Of a stretch of DNA of 64,000 bases, positions 52,368 to 61,006 are shown one piece after another (position 1 is the first letter of the stretch; the number at the start of each line of letters is the position of its first letter). The stretch spans positions 49,929 to 113,928 of the forward strand of contig JAOZFT010000004.1 in assembly GCA_027492035.1 (NCBI GenBank), read 5' to 3'. This DNA comes from Thermoproteota archaeon (lineage in GTDB: Archaea > Korarchaeota > JAOZGF01 > JAOZFZ01). The notes under the pieces are model-generated. The model was not told the origin of the DNA, did no database searches, and was given only the letters and a program-made list of their open reading frames with translations. Made by a program: the position numbers and the translations under genes.

Positions 52368-52640
52368 ATGAGTGAGAAAGAAAAAGAGGAAAAAGTTGGG
52401 GAGGAATTACCTGTTTCAGAAAAACTGAAAGTAATTAAAAGCGTTACCCTTTACAAAACAAAGAAGTGGTGGTCTGCAGCAGCATTAATTGATTCCTTTG
52501 GAAGAAAACAAGTCGCCCTTTACGTTTGGCTAAACAAGAACGGTAAATGGAAGAGGAACCAGAAATTCGTGGTTCATAGCAAGAAGGAATGGAACGATGT
52601 TCAAAGAACTGTTGAAAAATTAATTTCTGAAATTGAATGA
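52368..52640 (+). CDS. Small hypothetical protein linked to acyl-CoA dehydrogenase 1
   Basis: This 90-aa protein begins right after the acyl-CoA dehydrogenase stop. A charged N-terminal tail (about 1-22) precedes a compact domain: SVTLYKTKKWWSAAALIDS, VALYVWLNKNGKWKRNQK and KKEWNDVQRTVEKLI. The strand-strand-helix order recalls PC4-type single-strand DNA-binding domains, but I cannot confirm that. Being joined to a metabolic gene may reflect operon packing only. Confidence 0.55.
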   Translation: MSEKEKEEKVGEELPVSEKLKVIKSVTLYKTKKWWSAAALIDSFGRKQVALYVWLNKNGKWKRNQKFVVHSKKEWNDVQRTVEKLISEIE

Positions 52641-52644
52641 CACT

Positions 52645-53715
52645 TTACACATTTTCCAAATTGAAAACTATTCCTTTTTTAAAAAATTGTTTGGTTTTAA
52701 GTAATTTGACAATTTCCTTTAAAATTTTTGTTACTTGGCCGACAAGTGATAACTCAGCTATTTTTAGGGCAGGGTTGTCTCTTTTTCCTGTAACTGCAAG
52801 TACGTGTTCAGGTTCAAACCAGTAAAGGTTTTCAAACGTCCCCATTACGCCCCAAAGAATTAAAAGTTTAGGTTTCAATTTTCTATCCACGTAGTTGAAA
52901 GCTTTTTCTTCAGAAGCGAACATATTCGAAGCTGCAAAGGAAGGTATTACTGAAGCACCTATTAATTCTCCGAATTCTTTAAGCAGCAGAAAATTCTCTT
53001 TCTCCCCAAGTTCAAGCCCGCCGCAGACAATTACTTCCTGTTCAGCGAATTTTCTTTCTTCTATACATTCTTTACCTACTATTTCCGTTTTTAAAACTCC
53101 TAAGTCTTTAATTTCTATCATTGATGATGAACCGTACCTGAATTCATCCTTGAAAGGCTCCGGTAAATTTTCAACTTTGACAGTAGCAATTTGCGGCTTA
53201 GTTTTAGGAGTTATAGCTTCAATTTTCTGTTTAGAATTGAAAATTGATTTAGTTTGTATGAGTAATCTGTTGACAGTATCTAAGGACAAATCCTCTACTT
53301 CTGTTACAGCGCCGGTTTTTAAAGCCGCTGACAATTGCCCTGCTAAACTTACCCCTAAATCTGTGTGAGCAAAAAGTAGAACTTCTGGTTTCTTCTCTTT
53401 AACTATTTTTTCCAATGCCTTCTTATAAACTTCCAATGTTTCGTTTATTTCCCCCTTTAATTTTATTAAGTAAACAGTATCTGCTCCATAACTTATTAAT
53501 TCCTTACTTCCCTGTGTTTCTTGTGAGAAACATATTGCTTCAACTTTTGTTCCGAGCATGTTAGCTAGTTCTCTTGCTTTACCAAGCACCTTGATTGATT
53601 TTTTTGAGAAAGTACCCCTCTCTTGCTCAATAAGAACCCAAATGTTTCGGTAGTCTCCTGATTTAATTTCTTTCTGCACAATACTTTCCAAATATTTTTC
53701 TTCAGCTGGAATCAT
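52645..53715 (-). CDS. etfA: Electron transfer flavoprotein alpha subunit, divergent
   Basis: This 356-aa ETF alpha subunit receives electrons from acyl-CoA dehydrogenases. The N-terminal part has NIWVLIEQERGTFSKKSIKVLGKARELA and LLFAHTDLGVSLAGQLSAALKTGAVTEVEDL. The FAD-binding C-terminal part, normally containing a GISGAIQH-type loop, reads LILWGVMGTFENLYWFEPEHVLAVTG instead, so it is an unusual variant. The ATG at 53715 (MIPAEEK) follows the etfB stop by 16 bp and is preferred to the upstream track start. It is the last gene of the acyl-CoA oxidation run on this strand. Confidence 0.85.
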   Translation of the reverse strand: MIPAEEKYLESIVQKEIKSGDYRNIWVLIEQERGTFSKKSIKVLGKARELANMLGTKVEAICFSQETQGSKELISYGADTVYLIKLKGEINETLEVYKKALEKIVKEKKPEVLLFAHTDLGVSLAGQLSAALKTGAVTEVEDLSLDTVNRLLIQTKSIFNSKQKIEAITPKTKPQIATVKVENLPEPFKDEFRYGSSSMIEIKDLGVLKTEIVGKECIEERKFAEQEVIVCGGLELGEKENFLLLKEFGELIGASVIPSFAASNMFASEEKAFNYVDRKLKPKLLILWGVMGTFENLYWFEPEHVLAVTGKRDNPALKIAELSLVGQVTKILKEIVKLLKTKQFFKKGIVFNLENV

Positions 53716-53731
53716 TTCCCAATCATCCCTT

Positions 53732-54499
53732 TCAGTATTTTTCAAGTTGCTTGAGCAGGTAGTGGGCAAGTTGCTTAGGTTTACCTTCAAGTATCTGTGG
53801 CCTTTTTTTTGTTTCAGAGGGCAGAAACTTCTTTTTCACTTTTGTCACTGCTTCCCTCAAAGCCTCTTCTTTTATGTTTAAATCTTTAACTGTTAAAACC
53901 TTAATTTCTTTTTTGTAGGCTTTATGTATTTCCCAAGAGGTTTGGTACCTTTTTGGGAAAGAGTTTTCTTGAATTGTTAAAAGAGCCGGGAGATGAGTGG
54001 AAACTTGAATTATTTGGTCTTGAAATTTAGCTTTCACAGTTAATTCTCTCTTCTCAATCCTGATTTCTTTAACATTAGGTATAAATGGGATATTAAGTAA
54101 TTCAGCCATTTGCGGACCTGTTAAACCGCTACGGTAATCTTGACTTGTTTTTCCGCACAGAATTAAGTCGAAACCTATTTTCTTCATTGCTTCTGATAAG
54201 AGGTATGATTGTGAGAGAGAATTCAGTTCACCCAGCGATGGTGCATTCACCATAACTCCTTCATTTATTCCGAAAGATAATGCTTTACGCAAAACGTTTT
54301 CAGCTTCAGGGTTGCCTAAGCATAAAGCTATAACGTGGGCGTTGATTTCCTTTTGTAAGTAAAGTGCAGCATCTATTACAAACTTGTCATATGGGTTTAT
54401 GGTTAAGGGCACATCGTCTAGAAGCAATGTTTCTGTTCTTTTATGCACCTTTACTTTTTCAGGGTTGTAAATTGGTTTTATACAAGCTACTACTTTCAT
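53732..54499 (-). CDS. etfB: Electron transfer flavoprotein beta subunit
   Basis: This 255-aa beta subunit pairs with EtfA. It shows MKVVACIKPIYNPEKVKV, LTINPYDKFVIDAALYLQKE (adenine-nucleotide-binding region), VIALCLGNPEAENVLRKALSFGINEGVMV, LILCGKTSQDYRSGLTGPQMAELL and HLPALLTIQE. I use ATG 54499; the ORF track adds seven residues that overlap the preceding gene stop. It follows acyl-CoA dehydrogenase 2 by 4 bp, so dehydrogenase, EtfB and EtfA form one unit. Whether this ETF is bifurcating is unclear. Confidence 0.92.
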   Translation of the reverse strand: MKVVACIKPIYNPEKVKVHKRTETLLLDDVPLTINPYDKFVIDAALYLQKEINAHVIALCLGNPEAENVLRKALSFGINEGVMVNAPSLGELNSLSQSYLLSEAMKKIGFDLILCGKTSQDYRSGLTGPQMAELLNIPFIPNVKEIRIEKRELTVKAKFQDQIIQVSTHLPALLTIQENSFPKRYQTSWEIHKAYKKEIKVLTVKDLNIKEEALREAVTKVKKKFLPSETKKRPQILEGKPKQLAHYLLKQLEKY

Positions 54500-54503
54500 T
54501 TTT

Positions 54504-55706
54504 TCAGAGACCTCTCTCAACTATGTCTCGTGCAATAATCCATCTTTGGATTTCGTTGGTTCCTTCATAAATTTCTCCTATTATGGAGTCTCTGAAAGCT
54601 TTCTCTACAGGTAATCCTTCAGTGTAGCCTAAGGAGCTGTAGAGTTGAAGGGTTCTTTCAATTGCCCGTGAAGCAGTTTCTGAACTTAACGCTTTAACCA
54701 TTGCAGAGTACCTTGACACTTTCTCCCTGAAGGCTCGAGACACCTTTTCTTTGTTGGCTATTTTGTGAAAGTACTGTTCAACCATTGCCACTGTTTGGTA
54801 AACTAAATGCCTCGCTGCTTCGTATTCTATCGCTGAGTTAGCTATGAACCATTGAACCATTTCTTTATCCCCTATTTTTCTATCTAACTTATCGTTTAGT
54901 TTCACGTATTCAATCATTTTCTCTATTGCCCACCTGGTTCCTCCTAAAGTGCCTGCTGACAGGGTGGCTCTTCCCCCATCAAGAGCAGTTAAAGCTACAA
55001 TGAAACCGTAACCTACTTTCCCTAAAACGTTTTCTTCAGGTACTCTGCAGTTGTCAAAAACTATTTCATTTGTAGGAGCTGCTCTAATGCCCATTTTCTT
55101 CTCTTTCACACCTACTTTAAACCCTGGGAAATCTTTTTCAACTATGAAAGCAGTTATTCCTCCCCTTGCACCTAAAGCCTTGTTCGTAGCTGCAAAAACT
55201 AAAAAAACATCTGCTATTTCTCCGTTTGAAATAAACATTTTAGTTCCGTTTAAAACGTATTCACCCCCATCCTTTTCAGCTGTTGTTTGGATATTGGCTG
55301 CGTCACTTCCAGCTTCAGGTTCAGTTAACCCGAAGGCACCTATTTTTTCTCCTTTACACATTGAAGGTAAATACTTTTCTCTTTGTTCTTCATTTCCAAA
55401 AAGCCAGATTGGAACCAGGCAAATGCCTGTATGGGCACCTATAATTGTTGCGTGAGCATTATCCACTCTCGCAAGCTCCTCTAACATTATTGAGTAACCT
55501 ATTTCTCCAAATCCAGCTCCACCATATTTTTCAGGGATAGGTACACCAAAGAAACCTGCCTTCGCCAGCTTTTTTATGGTGACTGTCGGAACCTTTTCCA
55601 ATTTATCATACTTACCCACGTAAGGAACAACTTCGTTTTCCAAAAATTCCTTCACAAACTCCCTGAAACACTCCTGCTCTTTAGTGAATGAAAAATCGAA
55701 AGGCAA
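54504..55706 (-). CDS. Acyl-CoA dehydrogenase 2
   Basis: This 400-aa acyl-CoA dehydrogenase is in the middle of the beta-oxidation block. Blocks: GVPIPEKYGGAGFGEIGYSIMLEE, FGLTEPEAGSDAANIQTTAEKDG, GARGGITAFIVEKDFPGFKVG, GYGFIVALTALDGGRATLSAGTLG and IIGEIYEGTNEIQRWIIAR (catalytic Glu of IYEGT). The start is a TTG at 55706 because GGAGG sits 7 nt upstream of it, whereas the track start 55727 lies upstream of that site. It is adjacent to etfBA on one side and the enoyl-CoA hydratase gene on the other. Confidence 0.93.
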   Translation of the reverse strand: MPFDFSFTKEQECFREFVKEFLENEVVPYVGKYDKLEKVPTVTIKKLAKAGFFGVPIPEKYGGAGFGEIGYSIMLEELARVDNAHATIIGAHTGICLVPIWLFGNEEQREKYLPSMCKGEKIGAFGLTEPEAGSDAANIQTTAEKDGGEYVLNGTKMFISNGEIADVFLVFAATNKALGARGGITAFIVEKDFPGFKVGVKEKKMGIRAAPTNEIVFDNCRVPEENVLGKVGYGFIVALTALDGGRATLSAGTLGGTRWAIEKMIEYVKLNDKLDRKIGDKEMVQWFIANSAIEYEAARHLVYQTVAMVEQYFHKIANKEKVSRAFREKVSRYSAMVKALSSETASRAIERTLQLYSSLGYTEGLPVEKAFRDSIIGEIYEGTNEIQRWIIARDIVERGL

Positions 55707-55749
55707 GAGCAACCCTCCTTTTTCCAAGAATTTTTCTCAGAAAAAACGT

Positions 55750-56538
55750 TTATTTCCCTTTGAATTGAGGCTGTCTTTTTTCAATGAAGGCTTGCATTCC
55801 TTCTCTTAAATCTTCAGACTTAGCCAACTCCTTCATGCACTCAAGTTCCACCTTTAAGGCATCTTCTATTGCCAGTTTCTCCAATCCCTCATTTATTGCC
55901 TTCTTAGCAAGTTTAACAGCTAAGGGTGATGCCTTCATTATTATCATACGAGCAATATCCATGGCCGCTCTTAATTCCTCACCATCAGGAACCAATTTAT
56001 TCACTAAACCAATGCGATAAGCCTCCTGTGCACTTACCATTTGACCCGTGAAGATCAGTTCTTTAGCTTTTCCCTTACCTATTAATCTAGCCATTCTCTG
56101 TGTTCCACCCCAGGCTGGAATCAAACCTAAAGTTACTTCAGGTTGGCTAAATCTTGTCCTGTCTGAAGCAACCCTTATGTCACAGGCCATGGCCAATTCA
56201 TTTCCTCCCCCGAGAGTGTAGCCATGTAATGCAGCTATTACGGGTTTAGGTAGTTTTTCAATTTTAGTAAATACTCTATGCCCCTTTTCAACAACTTCTA
56301 CAGCTTGTTCAGGGGATAACTGGGCTAAATCTTTGACATCAGCACCTGCAGAGAAGGCGTTAGGTCCTGCACCGGCAATTACAACAGCTTTAACTTCTTC
56401 ATCCTGAGCTATTTCGTCAAAAACTTTATCTAATTCGTCAAGCATTTTCCTACTTAAAGCATTCACGGGAGGAGAGTCTAATGTCACTATACCTATTCCT
56501 TCTTCCTTCCTATATTTTATTGTTTCGTATTCCGCCAA
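55750..56538 (-). CDS. Enoyl-CoA hydratase (crotonase family)
   Basis: This 262-aa enzyme hydrates enoyl-CoA to 3-hydroxyacyl-CoA. The oxyanion-hole blocks are NAFSAGADVKDLAQ and HGYTLGGGNELAMACDI, and both catalytic glutamates seem present (GGGNELAM and FSQPEVTLGLIPAWGGTQRM). Length and order are those of crotonase. GGAGGTGTTTTTC precedes ATG 56538. It lies between acyl-CoA dehydrogenase 2 and a stand-alone 3-hydroxyacyl-CoA dehydrogenase, so the three carry out consecutive steps. Confidence 0.95.
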   Translation of the reverse strand: MAEYETIKYRKEEGIGIVTLDSPPVNALSRKMLDELDKVFDEIAQDEEVKAVVIAGAGPNAFSAGADVKDLAQLSPEQAVEVVEKGHRVFTKIEKLPKPVIAALHGYTLGGGNELAMACDIRVASDRTRFSQPEVTLGLIPAWGGTQRMARLIGKGKAKELIFTGQMVSAQEAYRIGLVNKLVPDGEELRAAMDIARMIIMKASPLAVKLAKKAINEGLEKLAIEDALKVELECMKELAKSEDLREGMQAFIEKRQPQFKGK

Positions 56539-56669
56539 TGAAAAACACCTCCTTGAAAAACATTACCAAAATATGGGGGAAGGGTTAGAGATTAAATATT
56601 TAACCTTTTCAAAACAGGTTTCTTTTCCTTCACTTTTCATCATGAATTGATTTCAGGGCCTTTATTTTT

Positions 56670-57653
56670 TTAGGTTTGGGCTGTGTAGTCGTAAAAGCCT
56701 CTGCCTGTTTTCTTTCCCCATCTTCCCAGGTGGTAAAGTTGTTTAATTATCTGTACCGGTTTCATTTGGACCAAGCCGCCCCAAGCTTCTTTCAAGCTTT
56801 CTTGTACATGGTAAATCACGTCTATTCCTATCGTGTCAGTTAACTCAAAGGGGCCCATGGGCCAACCTGCCCCTACTTTCATTGCTAAGTCGATATCCCT
56901 GGGGGAAGCTATCCCTTCTTCATACAAAGCGTAGGCTTCGTTTAAGGCTTTTGCTAATATGCGGTTGACTATAAATCCTGGTGTTTCTTTCACTTTTATT
57001 GGCTGCATTAGATATCTTTCATTTCTTAATGTTCTTAGGAAATCTAGGGTGTCGTCGACTACATCATACCTTGTTTCTAGGCCGGGTATGACTTCTATTA
57101 AGGGAAGAACTGTGGCTGGGTTGAAAAAGTGAATCCCTATTACTTTTTCAGGCCTGGTTGTGGCTGAAGCTATTTCCGTTACTGAAAGAGTGGATGTATT
57201 AGTCGCTAAGATTGTTTTTTCTGGACATATCAGGTCTATTTCTTTGAAAACCTTCTTTTTTATGTCTATTCTTTCAACAACAGCTTCAATGACTAGATCC
57301 ACGTCTTTAAATTCATTGTAGGAGTCTGTTACTTTTATTTTCCCCAGTATTTTTTCTTTCCTTTCTGGGGTGTAAGTTGGCTTCAACCTTTCTTTTATTT
57401 GTTTTTTCTGTTCATCCGTAAGTTTTATCCCGTCTTTTTCCTCTATTCTTTTTATTTCATTATCTGCTTTGTGGAGATGGTATTCCACTAACTTATCTAG
57501 GCTTTTTTTTATCCTTTCCAACCCTTTTAAAGCTAGATCCATGTTTATGTCCTTTAATACAACATCTAAGTTATTTATAGCCATTATTTCTGCTATTTGA
57601 CTTCCCATAACCCCTGCCCCTACAACCCCTACTTTCCTTATGAACAGAACCAT
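56670..57653 (-). CDS. 3-hydroxyacyl-CoA dehydrogenase with inserted charged helix
   Basis: This 327-aa NAD-dependent dehydrogenase oxidises 3-hydroxyacyl-CoA. The N-terminal Rossmann motif is GVVGAGVMGSQIAEIMA, then DLVIEAVVERIDIKKKVFKEI and TNTSTLSVTEIASAT. GIHFFNPATVLPLIEVIPG contains the catalytic His, and ETPGFIVNRIL leads into the C-terminal domain. Compared with the about 282-aa clostridial enzyme, about 40 extra charged residues (ADNEIKRIEEKDGIKLTDEQ...) sit between the first helix pair and the GKIKVTDSY strand. It is the first gene of the block on this strand. No thiolase is present in the window. Confidence 0.93.
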   Translation of the reverse strand: MVLFIRKVGVVGAGVMGSQIAEIMAINNLDVVLKDINMDLALKGLERIKKSLDKLVEYHLHKADNEIKRIEEKDGIKLTDEQKKQIKERLKPTYTPERKEKILGKIKVTDSYNEFKDVDLVIEAVVERIDIKKKVFKEIDLICPEKTILATNTSTLSVTEIASATTRPEKVIGIHFFNPATVLPLIEVIPGLETRYDVVDDTLDFLRTLRNERYLMQPIKVKETPGFIVNRILAKALNEAYALYEEGIASPRDIDLAMKVGAGWPMGPFELTDTIGIDVIYHVQESLKEAWGGLVQMKPVQIIKQLYHLGRWGKKTGRGFYDYTAQT

Positions 57654-57761
57654 CCTTTAAACACCACCATTTAGTTTTTGTTCAGAAAACTCCATGGAAA
57701 TAATTGAAGGCAATGAATATTTAAATGAAGAAGTGAAAAAGTTGCTTAAGTAAAAATTTTT

Positions 57762-58448
57762 TCAAGTATCCGGTAATTTCTTCCTTATTACTAAACCGTG
57801 CCAAGTTAAGTCAAGGTTTTGTGTCGAAGAAGATGCAGTAGTTTTTTGTTTTCGCGGAATCAGCGTATCTGAAGGAATTGGGGTATGAATTAAGAGCTCT
57901 TTTTGTTGCCCATATTGAAGGATGGCACGTTCTTTAAAGAAAGAGGGTAATGGATTTTGGTGTAAGTAACGCTTTGGCTTTAACAATGTATAGTGGCTTT
58001 TTGTTAGGAATTGTTGACTCTTCTCCCCCCTCAAAATTTCTATGGCTTCTTTTATGACTTTTTCGACGGGAAACCCGAGGCCTAATCCTTCACAAGATGA
58101 ATCTACATAAACAAAATACTTTTTCGAGTTAAAAGTAAAGATTGCTTCTTCTGGTTTATACTTTTTTAAAGGAGAGGTTTGGACATAAAAAGGAAATGTT
58201 TTACAAGCAACGGGTTTAACTCCTTGAATAGTGCATAAGTTGTTTTTTAAAAAAACACAGGAACCATCAACTCTTCTTTTTAAGTAAATTTTTCCTTTTC
58301 TAACCTCTAAATAGTTTGAATAATATTTCAGAAAGAAGGGAAGTTCTCCTGAATTTATTGGAACCCAGTAATGTCTGCAGCATTTGCCGCAGCCTAAACA
58401 TAACCAATATTTCACGTGTCTCCAAGGAATGAGCCATTTGTTCCACAT
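57762..58448 (-). CDS. YkgJ-family cysteine cluster protein
   Basis: This 228-aa protein has the YkgJ pattern near the N-terminus: LCLGCGKCCRHYWVPI, then DGSCVFLKNNLCTIQGVKPVACKTFPF, where conserved cysteines bind a metal or Fe-S cluster. The C-terminal third (about 160-228) is not conserved and looks low-complexity, ending with HTPIPSDTLIPRKQKTTASSST. Function of the family is unknown. It stands alone and divergent to the moaB gene. Confidence 0.8.
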   Translation of the reverse strand: MWNKWLIPWRHVKYWLCLGCGKCCRHYWVPINSGELPFFLKYYSNYLEVRKGKIYLKRRVDGSCVFLKNNLCTIQGVKPVACKTFPFYVQTSPLKKYKPEEAIFTFNSKKYFVYVDSSCEGLGLGFPVEKVIKEAIEILRGEKSQQFLTKSHYTLLKPKRYLHQNPLPSFFKERAILQYGQQKELLIHTPIPSDTLIPRKQKTTASSSTQNLDLTWHGLVIRKKLPDT

Positions 58449-58500
58449 TTTTTATCCCTGAAGACACACTAAAATCATCTGGAGAGGGAGGTAAGAAACC

Positions 58501-58508
58501 TTTATATA
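58501..58508 (+). promoter_or_regulatory. TATA box upstream of moaB
   Basis: TTTATATA preceded by GGTAAGAAACC forms a good archaeal promoter. Transcription is expected at about 58530, giving a leader of about 95 nt before the TTG start at 58626. The leader has no clear structure that I could fold by eye. Confidence 0.5.
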
Positions 58509-58625
58509 GTTTTAAAGAAAACTTTCTCTCAAAAATTTTTAAGGAAAACCTACAGTTCCTCTCAATAAAATTTTCTAATATGTTTTCTTTCTCTTATAAA
58601 GGTTTAACTAAAGTAGGGGGAAATA

Positions 58626-59162
58626 TTGAAAAATAAAGAAACAACTTCTTTTATCCATAAAGAGAAGGCACCTAAGGAATTCTCTTTCGGCATAATAATA
58701 GTAAGCGATTCCAGGTTTCAACAAGTTTTAAAGCGGAAGGAGATAATTGATGAAAGTGGCAGAGTGCTTGAAGAAGCTTTGAAAAAGGATGGGCATAAAA
58801 AGGTTTTCGAATTTATTTTACCTGATGATAAAGAGATAATAATGGCTTTTGTTAAATTTATAGCGAAAAAAGAGAATTTAGACACCTTAATTTTTATAGG
58901 AGGAACAGGCATTTCCAATAGAGACGTGACAATCGAGGCTTTGGAGGAAGTTTCTGAAAAGAAAATGAAGGGATTTGGTGAAATTTTCAGGTTCCTCAGT
59001 TATAAAGAGATAGGCTCAAGCGCCATTTTATCAAGAGCTGAAGCTTATATTTATCATGGAAAAATTATTTACTGTTTACCAGGCTCACCTAATGCCGTGA
59101 AAGTAGCACTACCATTAATACTTAAAGAAACAGGGCATGTTTTAAGACATTTAAAGGAATAG
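58626..59162 (+). CDS. moaB: Molybdenum/tungsten cofactor protein, MoaB/MogA family
   Basis: This 178-aa enzyme adenylates molybdopterin before metal insertion. Blocks: FGIIIVSDSRFQQVLKRKEIIDESGR, LIFIGGTGISNRDVTIEALEEV (the conserved GGTG...D-T-EA motif), FRFLSYKEIGSSAILSRA and YCLPGSPNAVKVAL. TTG at 58626 has GGGGGA 6 nt upstream. In this cell the cofactor is needed at least by the AOR at 27469. No other moa/moe gene is nearby. Confidence 0.93.
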   Translation: MKNKETTSFIHKEKAPKEFSFGIIIVSDSRFQQVLKRKEIIDESGRVLEEALKKDGHKKVFEFILPDDKEIIMAFVKFIAKKENLDTLIFIGGTGISNRDVTIEALEEVSEKKMKGFGEIFRFLSYKEIGSSAILSRAEAYIYHGKIIYCLPGSPNAVKVALPLILKETGHVLRHLKE

Positions 59163-59186
59163 GCAGAATCAGGGGGAGGCGGGAAC

Positions 59187-59430
59187 TTGGAAGTGGATAC
59201 GAACAAAGTACTGAATAAGAACGAACTCATGAAAATTTTTAAAGTACTGAAGTGAAGAAGCTGGAGAAATCTGGACAGGAGTAATGAATCTCAGTAAGAA
59301 GGGCTGCCCTTTAATGAAGAAATAAATTGGCACCTCTTGAAGGTGCTGAAAGAAATCGAAACTATGGCATGGAGGTGATAAGTTTCCCGTAAAAATTGAG
59401 AAAAACTGGAGGTACATTGAAAAAGATTGA
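59187..59430 (+). pseudogene. Probable remnant of a small helical gene
   Basis: GGGGGAGGCGGG lies before a TTG that opens a 22-codon frame (EVDTNKVLNKNELMKIFKVL). Coding-like character then shifts frame to TEVKKLEKSGQE and later to LPFNEEINWHLLKVLKEIE, each cut by stops. The codon use and helix-like sequence across three frames suggest a decayed gene rather than random DNA, but no homologue is known to me. The rest of this 462-bp gap (to 59624) holds a weak inverted repeat GACCC...GGGTC at about 59459-59478 that could be a terminator. Confidence 0.3.
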
Positions 59431-59624
59431 AAATTAAGCCTCTTTCCCCTTCTTCAGATGACCCAGTTGAAGGGTCTCTACATCTCATTTTATAAAAGGG
59501 GTAATTTCTCTTTAAAAATCTTTCTACTTAAGTGAGGGAGTAAAAGTTAAACTTTTTGAAAACTCTGGATTCTTGTTTCATGTTTTCGAAAAATTGCTTT
59601 CAAAGATTAGTGAGGAGTTAGTTT

Positions 59625-60878
59625 TCAGTTACGCCATTTTTCTTCACGGTATTTCTTGATGTATTTTTTAAACCAAGTTTTGAGATCTTCTTGTTTTGTT
59701 CTTTCGTAAATGTACCCTACAGTTTTGTTATTTATTTTTAGGGGTTCCAGGTTTAATTTGTTTGCATCTAAAATGGTGAACCTCCTCCGTTTTCCCGTTT
59801 CAGTTTTTTTAGATGGATGGTTACTAATTATTGCTTTTACACCTGTTCTTCTCAAGAAATTAACACCATCTGTATCTTTGACGAGAGGGTTTTTTACGTA
59901 AACCATGGTAAACCCTTTTATTGGTAATCTTTCATTTACAGCATGGATTTTTTCCAACGTTAAATTCTCGATTAATGGGACAAAGACTATGGTTTTTTTA
60001 TTTAGTGCCTCGTTTAGTTTTTGTACAAGTAGTTTAAGTTCTCTTAATGTTTTTTTCAGGGAAATGTTTTCTTTACTTACTTTCTTGAAGTTTTCAATTA
60101 ATTTCTTTATTTTCATATCCCTTATAAATAACTCTCTGTCTTTGCTGATTCTCTGGTTCCTTTGCTTTTTGAATTCTTCAATTTGGTAGAGATAGGTGTT
60201 TATTTTTTCTTTGAGTGCATTCATTTCTGAGACCAGATTTTTGTTTTCTACTCTTAATCTTTCTATTTCGGCTTCTTTTGCCTTTAACTTAAGTTCAAGA
60301 TCCTGAAGTGGCAAGTTTTTAGGTTTACCTCCCCTTCTTTGGATAGAAATTTTTCTTGTTTTCCCTTTTTCAAGCTTCGCAATTGCGTTACAAATGGAGA
60401 CACCACGTAAAACAGCGGCTTTTAACTCATCACCGTATAGTTTACCCTTTTTTTCTAAGGAGTGGATATCTATTCTTTCCAATAAGTTTTTGTAAGCCTT
60501 GTATGCTTTTCTAGCAGCTGTATAGGCATCTTTTTCGTGTTGACCCCATTTATTGATTTTTAAACTGTTCAAGCCTTCAGAAAAAATTTCTAGTTTTTCT
60601 TCCTTCGACAAGTCTTTCTTTGGTGCATATATTTGGCTATTCAGAATCCTTGCCACTTTATACACTACTCTAGACGGGTTTTTCTTGTCGACAGCAATAA
60701 TTAAAGGATTCCCCATTTTTGAAATTAACTGAACCACTGCTGGGAAACTGGGCTTCCTTAACTGTGTCTTAAATATTAATTCACCCTTTAAATTAAGAAT
60801 AGCTAAACCTGTTGTGTCGCCAGGGTCTACACCTACAATTAAGTATTTACTTACCCTGTTCTTTTTCAGGCAATTCAC
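59625..60878 (-). CDS. DUF460 family archaeal protein (RNase H-like)
   Basis: This 417-aa protein matches DUF460 (COG2433). The N-terminal RNase H-like region has YLIVGVDPGDTTGLAILNLKGEL, IIAVDKKNPSRVVYKVARILNSQIYAPKKDLS and NKWGQHEKDAYTAARKAYKAYKN, with the acidic pattern of that fold. A long coiled coil (about 205-300) and a C-terminal domain (FTMVYVKNPLVKDTDGVNFL...GVKAIISN) follow. Members I recall are longer, about 600-650 aa, so this may be a reduced form. GTG 60878 is the only start upstream of the domain. Activity is unproven. Confidence 0.8.
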   Translation of the reverse strand: MNCLKKNRVSKYLIVGVDPGDTTGLAILNLKGELIFKTQLRKPSFPAVVQLISKMGNPLIIAVDKKNPSRVVYKVARILNSQIYAPKKDLSKEEKLEIFSEGLNSLKINKWGQHEKDAYTAARKAYKAYKNLLERIDIHSLEKKGKLYGDELKAAVLRGVSICNAIAKLEKGKTRKISIQRRGGKPKNLPLQDLELKLKAKEAEIERLRVENKNLVSEMNALKEKINTYLYQIEEFKKQRNQRISKDRELFIRDMKIKKLIENFKKVSKENISLKKTLRELKLLVQKLNEALNKKTIVFVPLIENLTLEKIHAVNERLPIKGFTMVYVKNPLVKDTDGVNFLRRTGVKAIISNHPSKKTETGKRRRFTILDANKLNLEPLKINNKTVGYIYERTKQEDLKTWFKKYIKKYREEKWRN

Positions 60879-61006
60879 CCTCTAACTTATTGCTAAACAA
60901 GGTTACAGGTTTTTAAGTATGGAAGAATTATTTAAAACGTCACCCTTTTTTAAAAATAGTTCTTTCCTAAAAATTAATGAAAGCAACTCTACTCTGAGGG
61001 AAAGAA

